DNA from: Amia ocellicauda
Lineage: Eukaryota > Chordata > Actinopteri > Amiiformes > Amiidae
Direction: 5' to 3'
DNA length: 64,000 nucleotides
Assembly (NCBI RefSeq): GCF_036373705.1
Contig: NW_027102661.1
Location: forward strand, 186,001-250,000
The notes beneath the pieces were generated by a model that was given only the letters and a program-made list of their open reading frames with translations, did not search any database and was not told where the DNA came from. Shown here piece by piece: positions 8,501-16,503 of this stretch. Made by a program: the position numbers and the translations under genes. The first letter of the stretch is position 1. Each line of letters opens with the position of its first letter.

Positions 8501-9776
8501 TGTGTCTGAAATTTCACAAATACTTCCTTTACCTCACAACGGTACCACACAACAATTTTTAAAGACAACAACTCCTCAAACTTGGTGATGTCTGAAAAGG
8601 CAACCATCTGTTGAGAGTTTAAGCCGGCCCTCTGATGAAGCATTAAAGCTTCTTGCAGAGCTTGGGGTTCAGGCATGTCGGGGGTGAGTAGTTTTATTAA
8701 ACTGTAAGCAAAACAGAGCTTATTGTCCCCACTGGAACTCACCACTAATTGCCTGAGCTTGGTCCTAATTATGTCGTTCTTCAAGCATTTCGACAGTCTT
8801 CTAAGCGCCCCACCCTCAGGGTTACGAACCACATTCATTACCAGAGACAGACTTTCATCAGCTATGATGGCTGCGTTACTTTGCAATAACGCTTCGATTT
8901 TAGCCAGACGTCTAAATTATCTCCACTCAGCATTACAGATAGGTTGCTAAACAAATCATCCCCTCTGAGTTCTAACTGTACAACATCTCGAGGTCTGACC
9001 CTTTCAGCAACCTGTTCAAGCATTTTCTGCAAGGCCTCGTGTATGTTGACAAATATTTCTGCATAATTGTCACAATTTAAAAGTTCTGCAAAATTAAAAC
9101 GCTGAATCATTTCAAAATTGTTATAGGCCGGTCTATCTATAATCACGGGATCACTGGTACTCTTGGACACATCATCATTTTGAACAAAGCCTTCACCCCC
9201 TACATTCTCACAGAGCATGACCTCCACAGCCTTATCAGTCTCAGAACCCTCCACATTCCGAACACCCCCACTGCTGACATCTACAAAACCCCCTTTTTGA
9301 GGAGGCTCATTTAAAGCCTGTAAAAGTCCTTCAAAGATATCCAACCGGTTAATGTCAAGACCCTCCTCTATAGTGATGGCTGCTTCTGCCGCCATCCTGT
9401 GTTCTAATTGTCTCAAATCATTTATAATAGGGGCAGAATTTGGTCGGGGTAGCTCCTCCAAAGCCTCCACCATTTCAAACAAATCGGGGTGAACTAGGGG
9501 GTGAACCTCTATAAGCGCTACCGGTGGGAGGTGGTTATTTAGATCATTGACCATCTGTAACAGGTCGGGGTTCACCGGTAAGTCTGTTAATTCACATTCT
9601 ATCGGTGGTAATTGGGGGTTATTTAAATCATTTATCATTTGTAATAGTTCCAGGTTCATTGGGACATCAGAGGAGTTCACAACAGGGCCGGGGATGTTCT
9701 CTCGGGAAGGTCTTTTTGGGGCCCTAGCTTGTTCATAATCCTTTAGTTTGTGAGTTCTTTTACCAAGTCAGGACAT
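5548..9776 (-). pseudogene. Family B (protein-primed type) DNA polymerase with N-terminal OTU-like region, multiply broken (copy 1)
   Basis: The gene reads leftward. An ATG at 9776-9774 is followed by TGA at 9770-9768. The frame then stays open to about 8862, shifts near 8890, runs to TAA at 7732-7734, and continues to TAG at 7111-7113 (private to this copy) and on to 5548. Regions in order: three leucine-rich internal repeats; an OTU-like segment (G-D-N-K-L-C-F-A with S-H-Y-F-G-I downstream); Cys/His clusters; Exo II (F-I-A-H-N-A-K-G-Y-D); Exo III (Y-C-K-N-D-V); motif A (D-F-T-S-L-Y-P), motif B (K-L-I-L-N-S-L-W-G) and motif C (Y-H-D-T-D-S). The Exo I aspartate is Ala here (codon 8011-8013), whereas copies 2-4 keep Asp. 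It would replicate the element by protein priming. Confidence 0.9.
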
Positions 9777-9783
9777 TTTTTAA

Positions 9784-9796
9784 TTTATTTTTTATT
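9784..9796 (-). terminator. Polyadenylation signals of the leftward Ser/Pro-rich gene
   Basis: Two AATAAA hexamers on the minus strand (TTTATT on plus at 9784-9789 and 9791-9796) lie about 50 bp after the stop of the Ser/Pro-rich ORF and just before the upstream PolB ATG. Confidence 0.6.
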
Positions 9797-9842
9797 TTTC
9801 CAACAACCCACAATAGTAAGGCGTTTTGTGTCTATTAAAACA

Positions 9843-11883
9843 TTAAATACGGTACAATTCGTTAGTAAGGGTATTAATAAGGGTGTTTTGGCTCTCTATC
9901 ACCAGGTTTTGCCCCACTAACACAAGTCTTTGATTTTGTAACAAAGTATGTAGCAACTCATGCCGACCTTCAGGATGTAGCTCCGGGGGCTGGTGGCCTG
10001 GCTCAGCTTCAAAGGATGGTCGCTCCGGTAAATCTCGGTCGAAGGAGGCAGGGAGCGAGCGTATACTCATGGACGGAGACCAAGAAGGCCTTTGCGGTGA
10101 CACCCTGGCCAAGCGCGGGGTACTGTTCCGCGTTTCTGTAGCCAAGAAACGGGTCTGGGGGGACGATGTTGAAACCAGGCCGTCGTTGGGTGGTGTGTCA
10201 GCCCTGACTGACGGCGACCCCTGAGGTTGTTGGATGCCTGTATTTGTTCCGCCTGACAATGCGGCAGGCTGAATCTGGGGTGTTGAATTACTCCCAGAAG
10301 GCTGTGGCCTGAGTAGATGTTGGGGGGTCTCCAAGACCACCGTGGGGGATCCTCTCGGTGATCTCACCGGGGAAGATGTTTGATCCCACTTAGACGGGGT
10401 AATTGTCCTCAATAGCTCATTCACAGAATGACTATCCCAAGAGTCTTGGGAAGAATAAAAATATACATTACATTTACATCTTTAAACGGCGACAGAAATC
10501 AAACTTAAAACAACATGTCCAGGACATTCAAAACCTTTAGCTTTTTTAGACCTTTGAAAATAGCCTTAGACATTCACTACAACGCCTTATTATTTACAGA
10601 CAATATATTTATTAGGACTTGATAATAAATGTAAAACAGAGAAGCCGCTGTAAATAAACTGTTTCTTAAATGTTTCTTTAAAAACTGTAATATTGTTAAT
10701 AAAACACACACACACACAACAACATTTCATTTTTAAACGAACCTTCCAAGTGTAAACGCTTCCTGATCCCGGGACTTCCTGTTTCACAAACGTTTTCACG
10801 ATCTGTTTAAATATTAAATACAATGAACACCTTCAAGACTTTTCCTACAACCACTTTAAAACAGAAGTATAATAGCGGGATATAAGCCAAACAACTTACT
10901 AAACCCTTTCGGACGGCTTTACTTCCTAACCAGACGGTACAGCAATCGGTCATTTCTAAACACGTTCCCCAGAAACAAGCCTAGACCTGTCCGGACTTCT
11001 AAAGATCTTTCCCAGAACCCCCCGCCCTACAGGAAACGGTCACCCATCGCTTAAATATTAGCCCTCAACGGGCAAACAAAGCTCTTTTAAAAACATTAAA
11101 GTTTGAAAGATCTTACTTACCTCCACAGAATAATCGTTTCTTATGTTTTTCGGCTGGTTTAGCTTTTTGCACCGCTGTGAAGGTAAGAGACATGTTTAAC
11201 CTTTAACCACACCGCTTTATAAAAAGCTTTAACCTCTTACAGGCTGCAGATATATACTCACAGCTATCAGATACCGGGGCTGACGGCCTTTCAGATTCTT
11301 GAAAGGTTACGGTTCTCGAAGGTAAAACGAAACAAGCCCTCGATGTGGAAGGCCTTTCGTTGTCTCGAACCACGTTTCTTAATACTGTTAGACAGGATAA
11401 TTTTTTTAAATTAACAAAACTGGACTCAAACATCTTACAGAAACGTTATACAAACAAACAGGGGTTTAGTTCTTACCCGGTCGGCAGACAGCCTGTCTAG
11501 GGACAACCACTTCTCTTGGTCGATCCTCGGAGACATTAATCACAGGCCTTTCGATAGTTTCTGTGTAATTAAAGAGACCGGCATTATTATATATTAAAAC
11601 GTTTTCATAACTCTAATGAGCCGCTTCAAAACCACACACACCCATACATAAGAACCCATGAGCGCAAACACAAAAATCTTACCGTCGTTGTTCCAGATGA
11701 TCTCCTCAGCGTTGGGAATTAACTCCTGTTGACTGGCTGAAAAATAATTTTACAGAACTTAAAACAGATGTTATAGCCTTATTTACAATACATGCACACA
11801 ACACGCTCTGAGTCAATGAAAATAATCTGAAGACTTGCCTAAAAACTCGTTTAAATCGAATCGCTGATGTTGTTTCCGGACAT
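9843..11883 (-). CDS. Putative six-exon spliced gene ending in a Ser/Pro-rich exon (copy 1)
   Basis: I do not recognise the product. Exons: 11839-11883 (ATG), 11683-11736, 11477-11560, 11262-11384, 11121-11174 and 9843-10444. Internal exons are 54, 84, 123 and 54 bases, each divisible by three, and every junction is in phase 1. Donors are GTAAG, GTAAG, GTGAG and GTAAG; the first is GC (GCAAGT). Acceptors follow pyrimidine-rich runs. A Glu-Arg-Pro motif recurs in exons 3, 4 and 6. The last exon is rich in Ser, Pro and Gln and ends in a helix-prone tail. In this copy exon 1 lacks one base relative to copy 4, which brings in a stop, and the last acceptor is AAG. Another candidate exon lies near 10740-10805. 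Inferred from splice sites only. Confidence 0.6.
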
Positions 11884-11950
11884 TGTTGATCTTTAGTCTT
11901 AAATCGAAAGGTCAGTGTGAGTCTGTCGAGCTGAAGACCAGACCTTCATA

Positions 11951-11956
11951 CTTATA
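11951..11956 (-). promoter_or_regulatory. TATA box of the spliced leftward gene
   Basis: TATAAG on the minus strand lies about 70 bp upstream of the exon 1 ATG, with inverted CCAAT elements further upstream near 12046. It is conserved in the other copies. Confidence 0.5.
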
Positions 11957-12460
11957 CTGATGGCCACATGCCGGATCTGCTTGTAAGGCATTGTTCTGGT
12001 CTGGCCTTTGTGCCACCCTGTTACCAATTAACATATCAAAACCAACCAATAAAATGACACTGCATCAAATTTCAAATAGAAACCAAGATGGAGACGATCT
12101 CTCTCCTCTCTACTCTAAACTTTTATTAGAACCTTTTGGTCTCTCAAAAAAACATTTTTAAGCATCAAGACCTATAGTCAACAACCACTAAGAATATTTC
12201 AGGCCTTTATAAGCGCTAAAAAACAACCTGAGCCTAGAAAATAACTATAAAGATCAAAAATAACTAGCGCTTTTACAGTGATTTTTTTATTTATTTTTTA
12301 TAGCGATGCTTTGTTTGGTATTAAACAAGTCACAAACTACTCAGAACAGCGTTTATCCCCGCAAAAGAGATATTTGGGTTTATTTTACAAAGCTTATAAA
12401 TTATATAGGTTAAAAGTATTCTGAATGTTTTGATATCACACGCCATACCTACTGTTGTCT
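11957..12460. other. AT-rich non-coding stretch at the truncated right end
   Basis: No convincing gene on either strand. It holds CCAAT-like elements near 12046 and T-rich runs near 12285-12300, and ends at the deletion junction. Equivalents are about 27908-28410 and 43864-44367. Confidence 0.6.
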
Positions 12461-12533
12461 TCTACACCTTACGGTAGCAACAAATCTAACTACTGCTTTA
12501 CTTTAACAATAATAATGACGGCGACCACGATGA

Positions 12534-12578
12534 CAACAAGAACAACAACAACAACATCATCATCATCATCATCATCAG
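12534..12578 (+). repeat. (AAC)n(ATC)n microsatellite
   Basis: Runs of AAC triplets followed by ATC triplets occur in every host tRNA-Val(AAC) unit, with a different repeat number each time. Confidence 0.9.
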
Positions 12579-12741
12579 ATTTTAATTAAAAGTGGCTACA
12601 CCAGCGTTTACAATTTCAACCTGTCGACGGACGGACGCTCTGAGAGCACCGATTTCGGGCACTCCAATGAAGAAAAGACACCCACCGCCTCCGGGGAACC
12701 ACGAGGGCAAGCAGGACGAAAAGGGCCGGCCCAAAGCAGGC

Positions 12742-12814
12742 TGTTTCCACCCGGTTTCGAACCGGGGACCTTTCGCGCGTTAGGCAAATGTGATAACCGC
12801 TACACTACAGAAAC
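12742..12814 (-). tRNA. tRNA-Val (AAC)
   Basis: A 73-nt cloverleaf reads on the minus strand from 12814 to 12742. The anticodon loop is CTAACGC (anticodon AAC). The T arm is perfect (GGTTCGAAACC B box) and the acceptor stem is GTTTCTG pairing with TGGAAAC, with two wobble pairs. The sequence is very close to vertebrate nuclear tRNA-Val. It is a host gene trapped between virus copies. Confidence 0.9.
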
Positions 12815-13130
12815 TGACAACGCCGCCTCTTGCTTCAAACGGTTACCGTTGGAGCCTGCTGGTAAAACAGGCTCAGGCGTTTCAGGTCGGCTAGACTGTG
12901 AGATGGCGTCTGAAGTGCCGCGAAAGGATGCCATTTTCACAGACCTGTTTGGCATTGCTTAAGGGCACATCAGGACACTTCGGAAACTCTTTCAAAGGCA
13001 GGACGCCCTGCGCTCTGACAGTGCCTGCACTTAACCCAACAAGGTGATGCTGAATGGCTTGTTCAAACGGCTGGTGGTCTTCCGTCACCACCAGACTATG
13101 AGAGCTATACTGCGCCTTCAACTACATAAG

Positions 13131-13315
13131 AGTAGATAGTAGGGTTTTTTGGGCGCGGCCTATTTTGTTATGACGTATGCCCTAAGCTTATTAATATTCC
13201 TACGTCATAATTGGGGGGCGTGATTTTAGGTAGAGTTATTTCCTTAATTATTCCTACGTCATATCCGTCAGAAAGTGTGCACCCATAAAACCCTGAACAA
13301 CAAGGCCACCCATAA
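13131..13315 (+). repeat. Left terminal inverted repeat, copy 2
   Basis: This 185-bp sequence is the reverse complement of 61377-61561 with few mismatches. It begins with AG, as Polinton termini do. It includes TGACGTA at 13171-13177 and its complement TACGTCA at 13201-13207 and 13255-13261, the last two inside a direct repeat ATTCCTACGTCATA. Confidence 0.9.
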
Positions 13316-13359
13316 ATACCCCCACCCCTCTGAAGGCAACGCCCCGAAACTCTCCTCTC

Positions 13360-13367
13360 TATTTAAG
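13360..13367 (+). promoter_or_regulatory. TATA-like box of the first early ORF
   Basis: TATTTAAG lies about 70 bp before the ATG at 13434 and just downstream of the TGACGTA-rich inverted repeat. Equivalent boxes are at about 29316 and 45613. Confidence 0.55.
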
Positions 13368-13433
13368 AACCCGCGCTTCTTTTAGGCAATACCTCTTTAA
13401 TTCTCAGCTTCTGAAACATCCCGCTTCTTCAAC

Positions 13434-13838
13434 ATGTCCAGCGACATCAACATGAAACCCCGCAAGAAACAATCCCGGGCAAGGGTTATTGTACTCACCA
13501 ATTTGAAGATTGAACGCTCCTGGGTGTTGTTCTGGGGGGCTCGACGGGGTTACCGCTTTAAAAGGGATCCCAGCTATGTTGGAGTGGAGCTTCTTGCTTT
13601 GGGAGAGAAGGAGGGTACGTTGGAACCTTTTGAGACGGTAATTGAATACTCTTATGAGGACTGGTTGAAGGTGATGGCCTGGAGAGATCTGGGGCTTGTG
13701 GATAAGACTCTAGAAGGCTTGCAAGAGGGTCCAAGAGAATGCGAAATGGAGTCTCCGACTCAGGGTTTTGAAAGGTGTGAATGGGAAAGCTTGCAGAACT
13801 ACGACAGACGACGTGTGGGGTTTTGGAGGGGGGTCTGA
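13434..13838 (+). CDS. Early/accessory ORF1, unknown (copy 2)
   Basis: Encodes 134 residues and is the first gene after the left TIR. The N-terminus is basic (K-P-R-K-K-Q-S-R-A-R), and the middle has W-G-A-R-R-G-Y-R-F-K-R. The C-terminus repeats a C-E-x-E-S motif (E-C-E-M-E-S and R-C-E-W-E-S). I recognise no family. Its position next to the TIR promoter matches early regulatory genes of adintoviruses and adenoviruses. It is identical in copy 3 and differs at four residues in copy 4. Confidence 0.65.
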   Translation: MSSDINMKPRKKQSRARVIVLTNLKIERSWVLFWGARRGYRFKRDPSYVGVELLALGEKEGTLEPFETVIEYSYEDWLKVMAWRDLGLVDKTLEGLQEGPRECEMESPTQGFERCEWESLQNYDRRRVGFWRGV

Positions 13839-13878
13839 CGGCTCAGGGGCTACTCTCTTCTAAGAGGGCGGTGTGTCG

Positions 13879-13906
13879 TGACGTAGTGAAGAGATAGGAT
13901 AAAAGG
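13879..13906 (+). promoter_or_regulatory. Promoter of early ORF2: TGACGTA and TATA-like box
   Basis: A fourth TGACGTA (13879-13885) is followed by GGATAAAAGG (13897-13906), about 35 bp before the ATG at 13942. It suggests ORF2 has its own CREB/ATF-type promoter. Equivalents lie at about 29835 and 46132. Confidence 0.5.
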
Positions 13907-13941
13907 TGCAACAATTCATTCATGGTTTAAAATTAAAGAGA

Positions 13942-14790
13942 ATGTCTTACCCGAAAGCTGCGGACGTCGACAGGCTCTACAGGCCTCTTCAAACCCGGGA
14001 TCACCCCTGGTTCTATTCCCCAGATTTTGTATACACTCTGGAACCCTTTGACTGTGGTTACTCTCCAAGACCTCAGACCCCGGTCCCTCAGGACGAAACA
14101 ACATGCGGTGCGATGGATGTCCAAATGAGTCTCGGGGATCCCCAGCCTCTGGAGCTCATGGAGGGCCTCGATTTTGCCGAACTGTCTACCGTCTGTGCGT
14201 CTCAGGAGGGGGTCAGTCCAATGGATGGAGAAACACCCCACAAACCACCAGGCGACCCAATGAGCATCGGACTGTCCCGGGGGCGTGATGAAGATGCAGG
14301 ATTTATGCCCGGGGTATGTGACCAAGTAAGCAGAGTGGTTAAAAGCACCCTGGTGTATATTCTGAGTGCTCTCATCGACCGAGCTCTGAAAGAAGTCTGT
14401 CGGGGGTGTGAAGTGAATCACCCCAGTCAGTTGAGACACAGTTGTTTGTTTGAACCAGACCGTTACTATTTCCTGTTCTATTTCAACGTGTTTTACAGAA
14501 GACTGAACAAACCGTGGCTGAAACCGGCACTAATCAAGGCGCTCTCTTACTCCCACATACATGTCACTGTGGGACAAGTCCAGAAAATCATAGATGAGAT
14601 TTTGCTGGAGCTGAAAAAGGAGCCGTTTATAATAGAGAAACTTGGGCAGCTGCTCAATGACCTGGATGAGCCGAGTAGAAAAACCGCTGGCAAGCTAAAA
14701 GCTTATTTCTTCCGTAAAGAAGTTAAAGCTGGGGGCAGCGACGAAGAATTCGACATCTACGCCACTGATTCAGACTCTGACCTGAACTAA
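13942..14790 (+). CDS. Early/accessory ORF2 with Cys/His motif and acidic tail (copy 2)
   Basis: Encodes 282 residues from ATG 13942; the frame is open upstream to a GTG at 13906, but the TATA-like box makes that unlikely. Near residues 155-175 is C-R-G-C-E-x-x-H-P-S-Q-L-R-H-S-C, a possible zinc-binding pattern that I recall from fish DNA virus and Maverick proteins of unknown function. The C-terminus is acidic with casein kinase II-like Ser-Asp repeats. It may be an early regulatory (oncoid-like) protein; this is by position only. Confidence 0.65.
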   Translation: MSYPKAADVDRLYRPLQTRDHPWFYSPDFVYTLEPFDCGYSPRPQTPVPQDETTCGAMDVQMSLGDPQPLELMEGLDFAELSTVCASQEGVSPMDGETPHKPPGDPMSIGLSRGRDEDAGFMPGVCDQVSRVVKSTLVYILSALIDRALKEVCRGCEVNHPSQLRHSCLFEPDRYYFLFYFNVFYRRLNKPWLKPALIKALSYSHIHVTVGQVQKIIDEILLELKKEPFIIEKLGQLLNDLDEPSRKTAGKLKAYFFRKEVKAGGSDEEFDIYATDSDSDLN

Positions 14791-14802
14791 GGGACTTTGA
14801 AC

Positions 14803-14970
14803 ATGGGGAATGTTCTGGACTGGTTCTGCAACTGGTTCTGTCATCAACACTCTGCAGCTAACCTGAGAGCGCTATTACACCATGTGCTTGACAGAAAAGT
14901 AGCCAACGCGAGCCTTTTCTCTACAGATTTAACCATCGATGAGGATCAACTTTCAAACCTGGAAAAGTGA
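14803..14970 (+). CDS. Small early ORF3 (55 aa, copy 2)
   Basis: Starts 12 bases after ORF2. The N-terminus is M-G-N-V-L-D-W-F-C-N-W-F-C-H, with a glycine at position 2 and paired Trp-Phe-Cys motifs, followed by an amphipathic helix. Its stop TGA abuts the next ATG (TGAATG). It is identical in copies 3 and 4. Product unknown; it could be an exon of a longer product. Confidence 0.5.
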   Translation: MGNVLDWFCNWFCHQHSAANLRALLHHVLDRKVANASLFSTDLTIDEDQLSNLEK

Positions 14971-15195
14971 ATGGCTGCTGTAACAAAGAACGGGGGGTAC
15001 GAACACTGGGATGAAGGGCTCAAGGGGGCCAAGAATGATATTAGGCCATTTCATCAACATCTGTATGACCTTTTACTGAGCATGTTTAATACACCTCTGT
15101 TTAATTTTAAGATAGGTCATAATGTTGTTTTATTTACATATGTAACTGAGGTGTGTGCCTACAAGATAAAGAAACAGGTATATTTGTTGATATAG
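14971..15195 (+). CDS. Small early ORF4 (74 aa, copy 2)
   Basis: Begins directly at the ORF3 stop. The first half (E-H-W-D-E-G-L, F-H-Q-H-L-Y-D-L-L-L) looks helical and protein-like; the last third looks like read-through of an intron, since a better frame opens at 15150. Possibly the 5' exon of a protein ending at 15311. Product unknown. Confidence 0.4.
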   Translation: MAAVTKNGGYEHWDEGLKGAKNDIRPFHQHLYDLLLSMFNTPLFNFKIGHNVVLFTYVTEVCAYKIKKQVYLLI

Positions 15196-15311
15196 ATCAA
15201 GTAACCAATCATCTGATTTCTTTTTGTCTGGACCGTAGAAAAAATTGTTGTGTATGTTATACTTTTCTCAAATGTCTTAAAAGGGGTATCTGCTCTCCTG
15301 AAGTTGAATAA
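15150..15311 (+). CDS. Candidate Cys-rich 3' exon of the early region (copy 2)
   Basis: This frame has no ATG but is open for 53 codons after a TGA at 15147. It encodes a Cys-rich end (C-L-D-R-R-K-N-C-C-V-C-Y, then K-C-L-K-R-G-I-C). Its TAA is embedded in the AATAAA signal at 15307-15312. It could join ORF4 through a short intron with GT near 15113 and AG at 15149-15150, in phase 1. In copy 4 a change in this frame is synonymous (CTT to CTA). Inference only. Confidence 0.4.
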   Translation, partial: GVCLQDKETGIFVDIDQVTNHLISFCLDRRKNCCVCYTFLKCLKRGICSPEVE

Positions 15312-15312
15312 A
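15307..15312 (+). terminator. Polyadenylation signal of the early region
   Basis: AATAAA overlaps the stop codon of the Cys-rich frame and precedes the integrase TATA box by 9 bases. Confidence 0.6.
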
Positions 15313-15320
15313 AAACCTTG

Positions 15321-15327
15321 TATAAAA
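15321..15327 (+). promoter_or_regulatory. TATA box of the integrase/late transcript
   Basis: TATAAAA lies 41 bp before the integrase ATG at 15368. It is conserved at about 31277 and 47574. Confidence 0.6.
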
Positions 15328-15367
15328 ACTTTGCGCATAGTGTGGGTCTGTGTGGTTATTTGACAGA

Positions 15368-16457
15368 ATGACTCGGCAAGCTCCCCAAATGCAGGAACTA
15401 TACTACAACCCAGCCAAGATTGGGGGTTTGGCGGGTAAGAAGGGTTTTCAAAGAGGACTCGCTGAGGCCGGAGTGAAGGTTAATGTTGTGGTTGTTTCAG
15501 AATGGTTACGGGAACAAGACGCCTATACCTTTCATAAACCTCTCAGGATTAAGTTTAAAAGAAACCGCGTATATGCAACTGACAGACTCACAATGGCAAA
15601 TGGATCTAGTCGATATGTCAAATTTATCAAAACATAACAATGGTCACAAATTGATGTTGATGTGTATCGATGTGTTATCAAAATATGCCTGGGCTCGCAT
15701 TCTACATAATAAAACAGGTCGGGCGGTCACAAGGGCCTTTGAGGATATATTGTCCAAGGGTCGATGTCCTAAAAAACTGCAGACTGATAAAGGAAAAGAG
15801 TTTCTCAACAGAGAATTTCAGAATCTACTGAAGAGACACAAAATACATCATTTCACCACCGGTAATGAGCTTAGGGCATCGGTAGTGGAGAGGTTTAACC
15901 GCACCATAAAGACCAAAATGTGGAGATATTTTACAGCGGTCAACACGTTCAAGTATTTTGATAAAGTTCAGGATTTTATCGATGCTTACAACCAAGGGTA
16001 TCACACCAGTATTAAAATGAAGCCTATAGATGTTGATCAAAGTAATTCTTTTAAGGTCTATAAAAAATTATACGGACCATTTATTAAGAAGGGAAAAACT
16101 ACTTATAAGTTCAACATCGGTGATGTGGTTCGCGTTTCAAAGCTAAGGAGTACTTTTGCCAATGGTTATGAAGAAACATTTTCTGACGAATATTTTACAG
16201 TTACCGAACAGTTGGCTAGAGACCCACCCGTGTACCGGTTAAAAGACTATGACGGGGAGAATATAGAAGGAACGTTTTACGAAGCTGAGTTACAAAAACT
16301 TATTGTGGGTAAAGACAGTGTATACAGAGTTGAAAAGATATTAGCTTAAAAAACCCAGAACCGGAAAAAATATGTGTTGATGAAATGGCTTGGATGGCCT
16401 GAAAAGTTCAATAGTTGGGTCCCGGAACAACAGGTTTGCGATATTCAATCCTTATAA
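15368..16457 (+). pseudogene. Integrase with chromodomain, broken (copy 2)
   Basis: The start is the ATG at 15368 (M-T-R-Q-A-P-Q-M). A 2-base deletion near 15583, shared with copy 3, shifts the frame before the catalytic core. The core then reads openly: first Asp in Q-M-D-L-V-D-M, second in L-Q-T-D-K-G-K-E-F, Glu in S-V-V-E-R-F-N-R-T, the DDE triad of rve integrases. A private TAA at 16347-16349 removes the chromodomain. Confidence 0.9.
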
Positions 16458-16503
16458 CAACTTGCCCGCGGGTGTGTTGTGGGCATTACTTTCGATACTC
16501 AAG

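Larger units (their letters stand above)
1..12460 (+). mobile_element. Adintovirus/Polinton copy 1 (left part outside window, right end truncated)
   Basis: The window opens inside the integrase; position 1 corresponds to 15951, 31907 and 48206 in the other copies. Genes from integrase to the spliced leftward gene are present. The copy stops at about 12460, where element sequence ending in ...ACTGTTGTCT passes directly into host tRNA-Val cluster sequence beginning TCTACACC. No right terminal inverted repeat is present. Confidence 0.93.
12461..13130. other. Host tRNA-Val(AAC) unit between copies 1 and 2
   Basis: This sequence matches the tandem host units to the right of copy 4 and is not viral. 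It contains an AAC/ATC microsatellite, one tRNA-Val gene and ends in CATAAG (13125-13130) directly before the left end of copy 2. Confidence 0.85.

Noticed and set aside
8862-8900. Programmed ribosomal frameshift joining the two PolB parts
   Set aside because: No clear heptameric slippery site or downstream structure is evident, and stops elsewhere in the same gene favour simple decay. It is not fully excluded.
12742-12814. tRNA-derived SINE instead of a tRNA gene
   Set aside because: The units have full cloverleaves, no poly(A)-type tail and recur as ordered tandem host units, not dispersed insertions.
12461-13130. CRISPR array or phage attachment site
   Set aside because: No regular spacer-repeat pattern; the repeats are triplet microsatellites and tRNA genes in eukaryotic DNA.
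13933-14439. Leftward 168-aa ORF opposite early ORF2
   Set aside because: Antisense shadow of ORF2, with no start context or neighbours suggesting expression.
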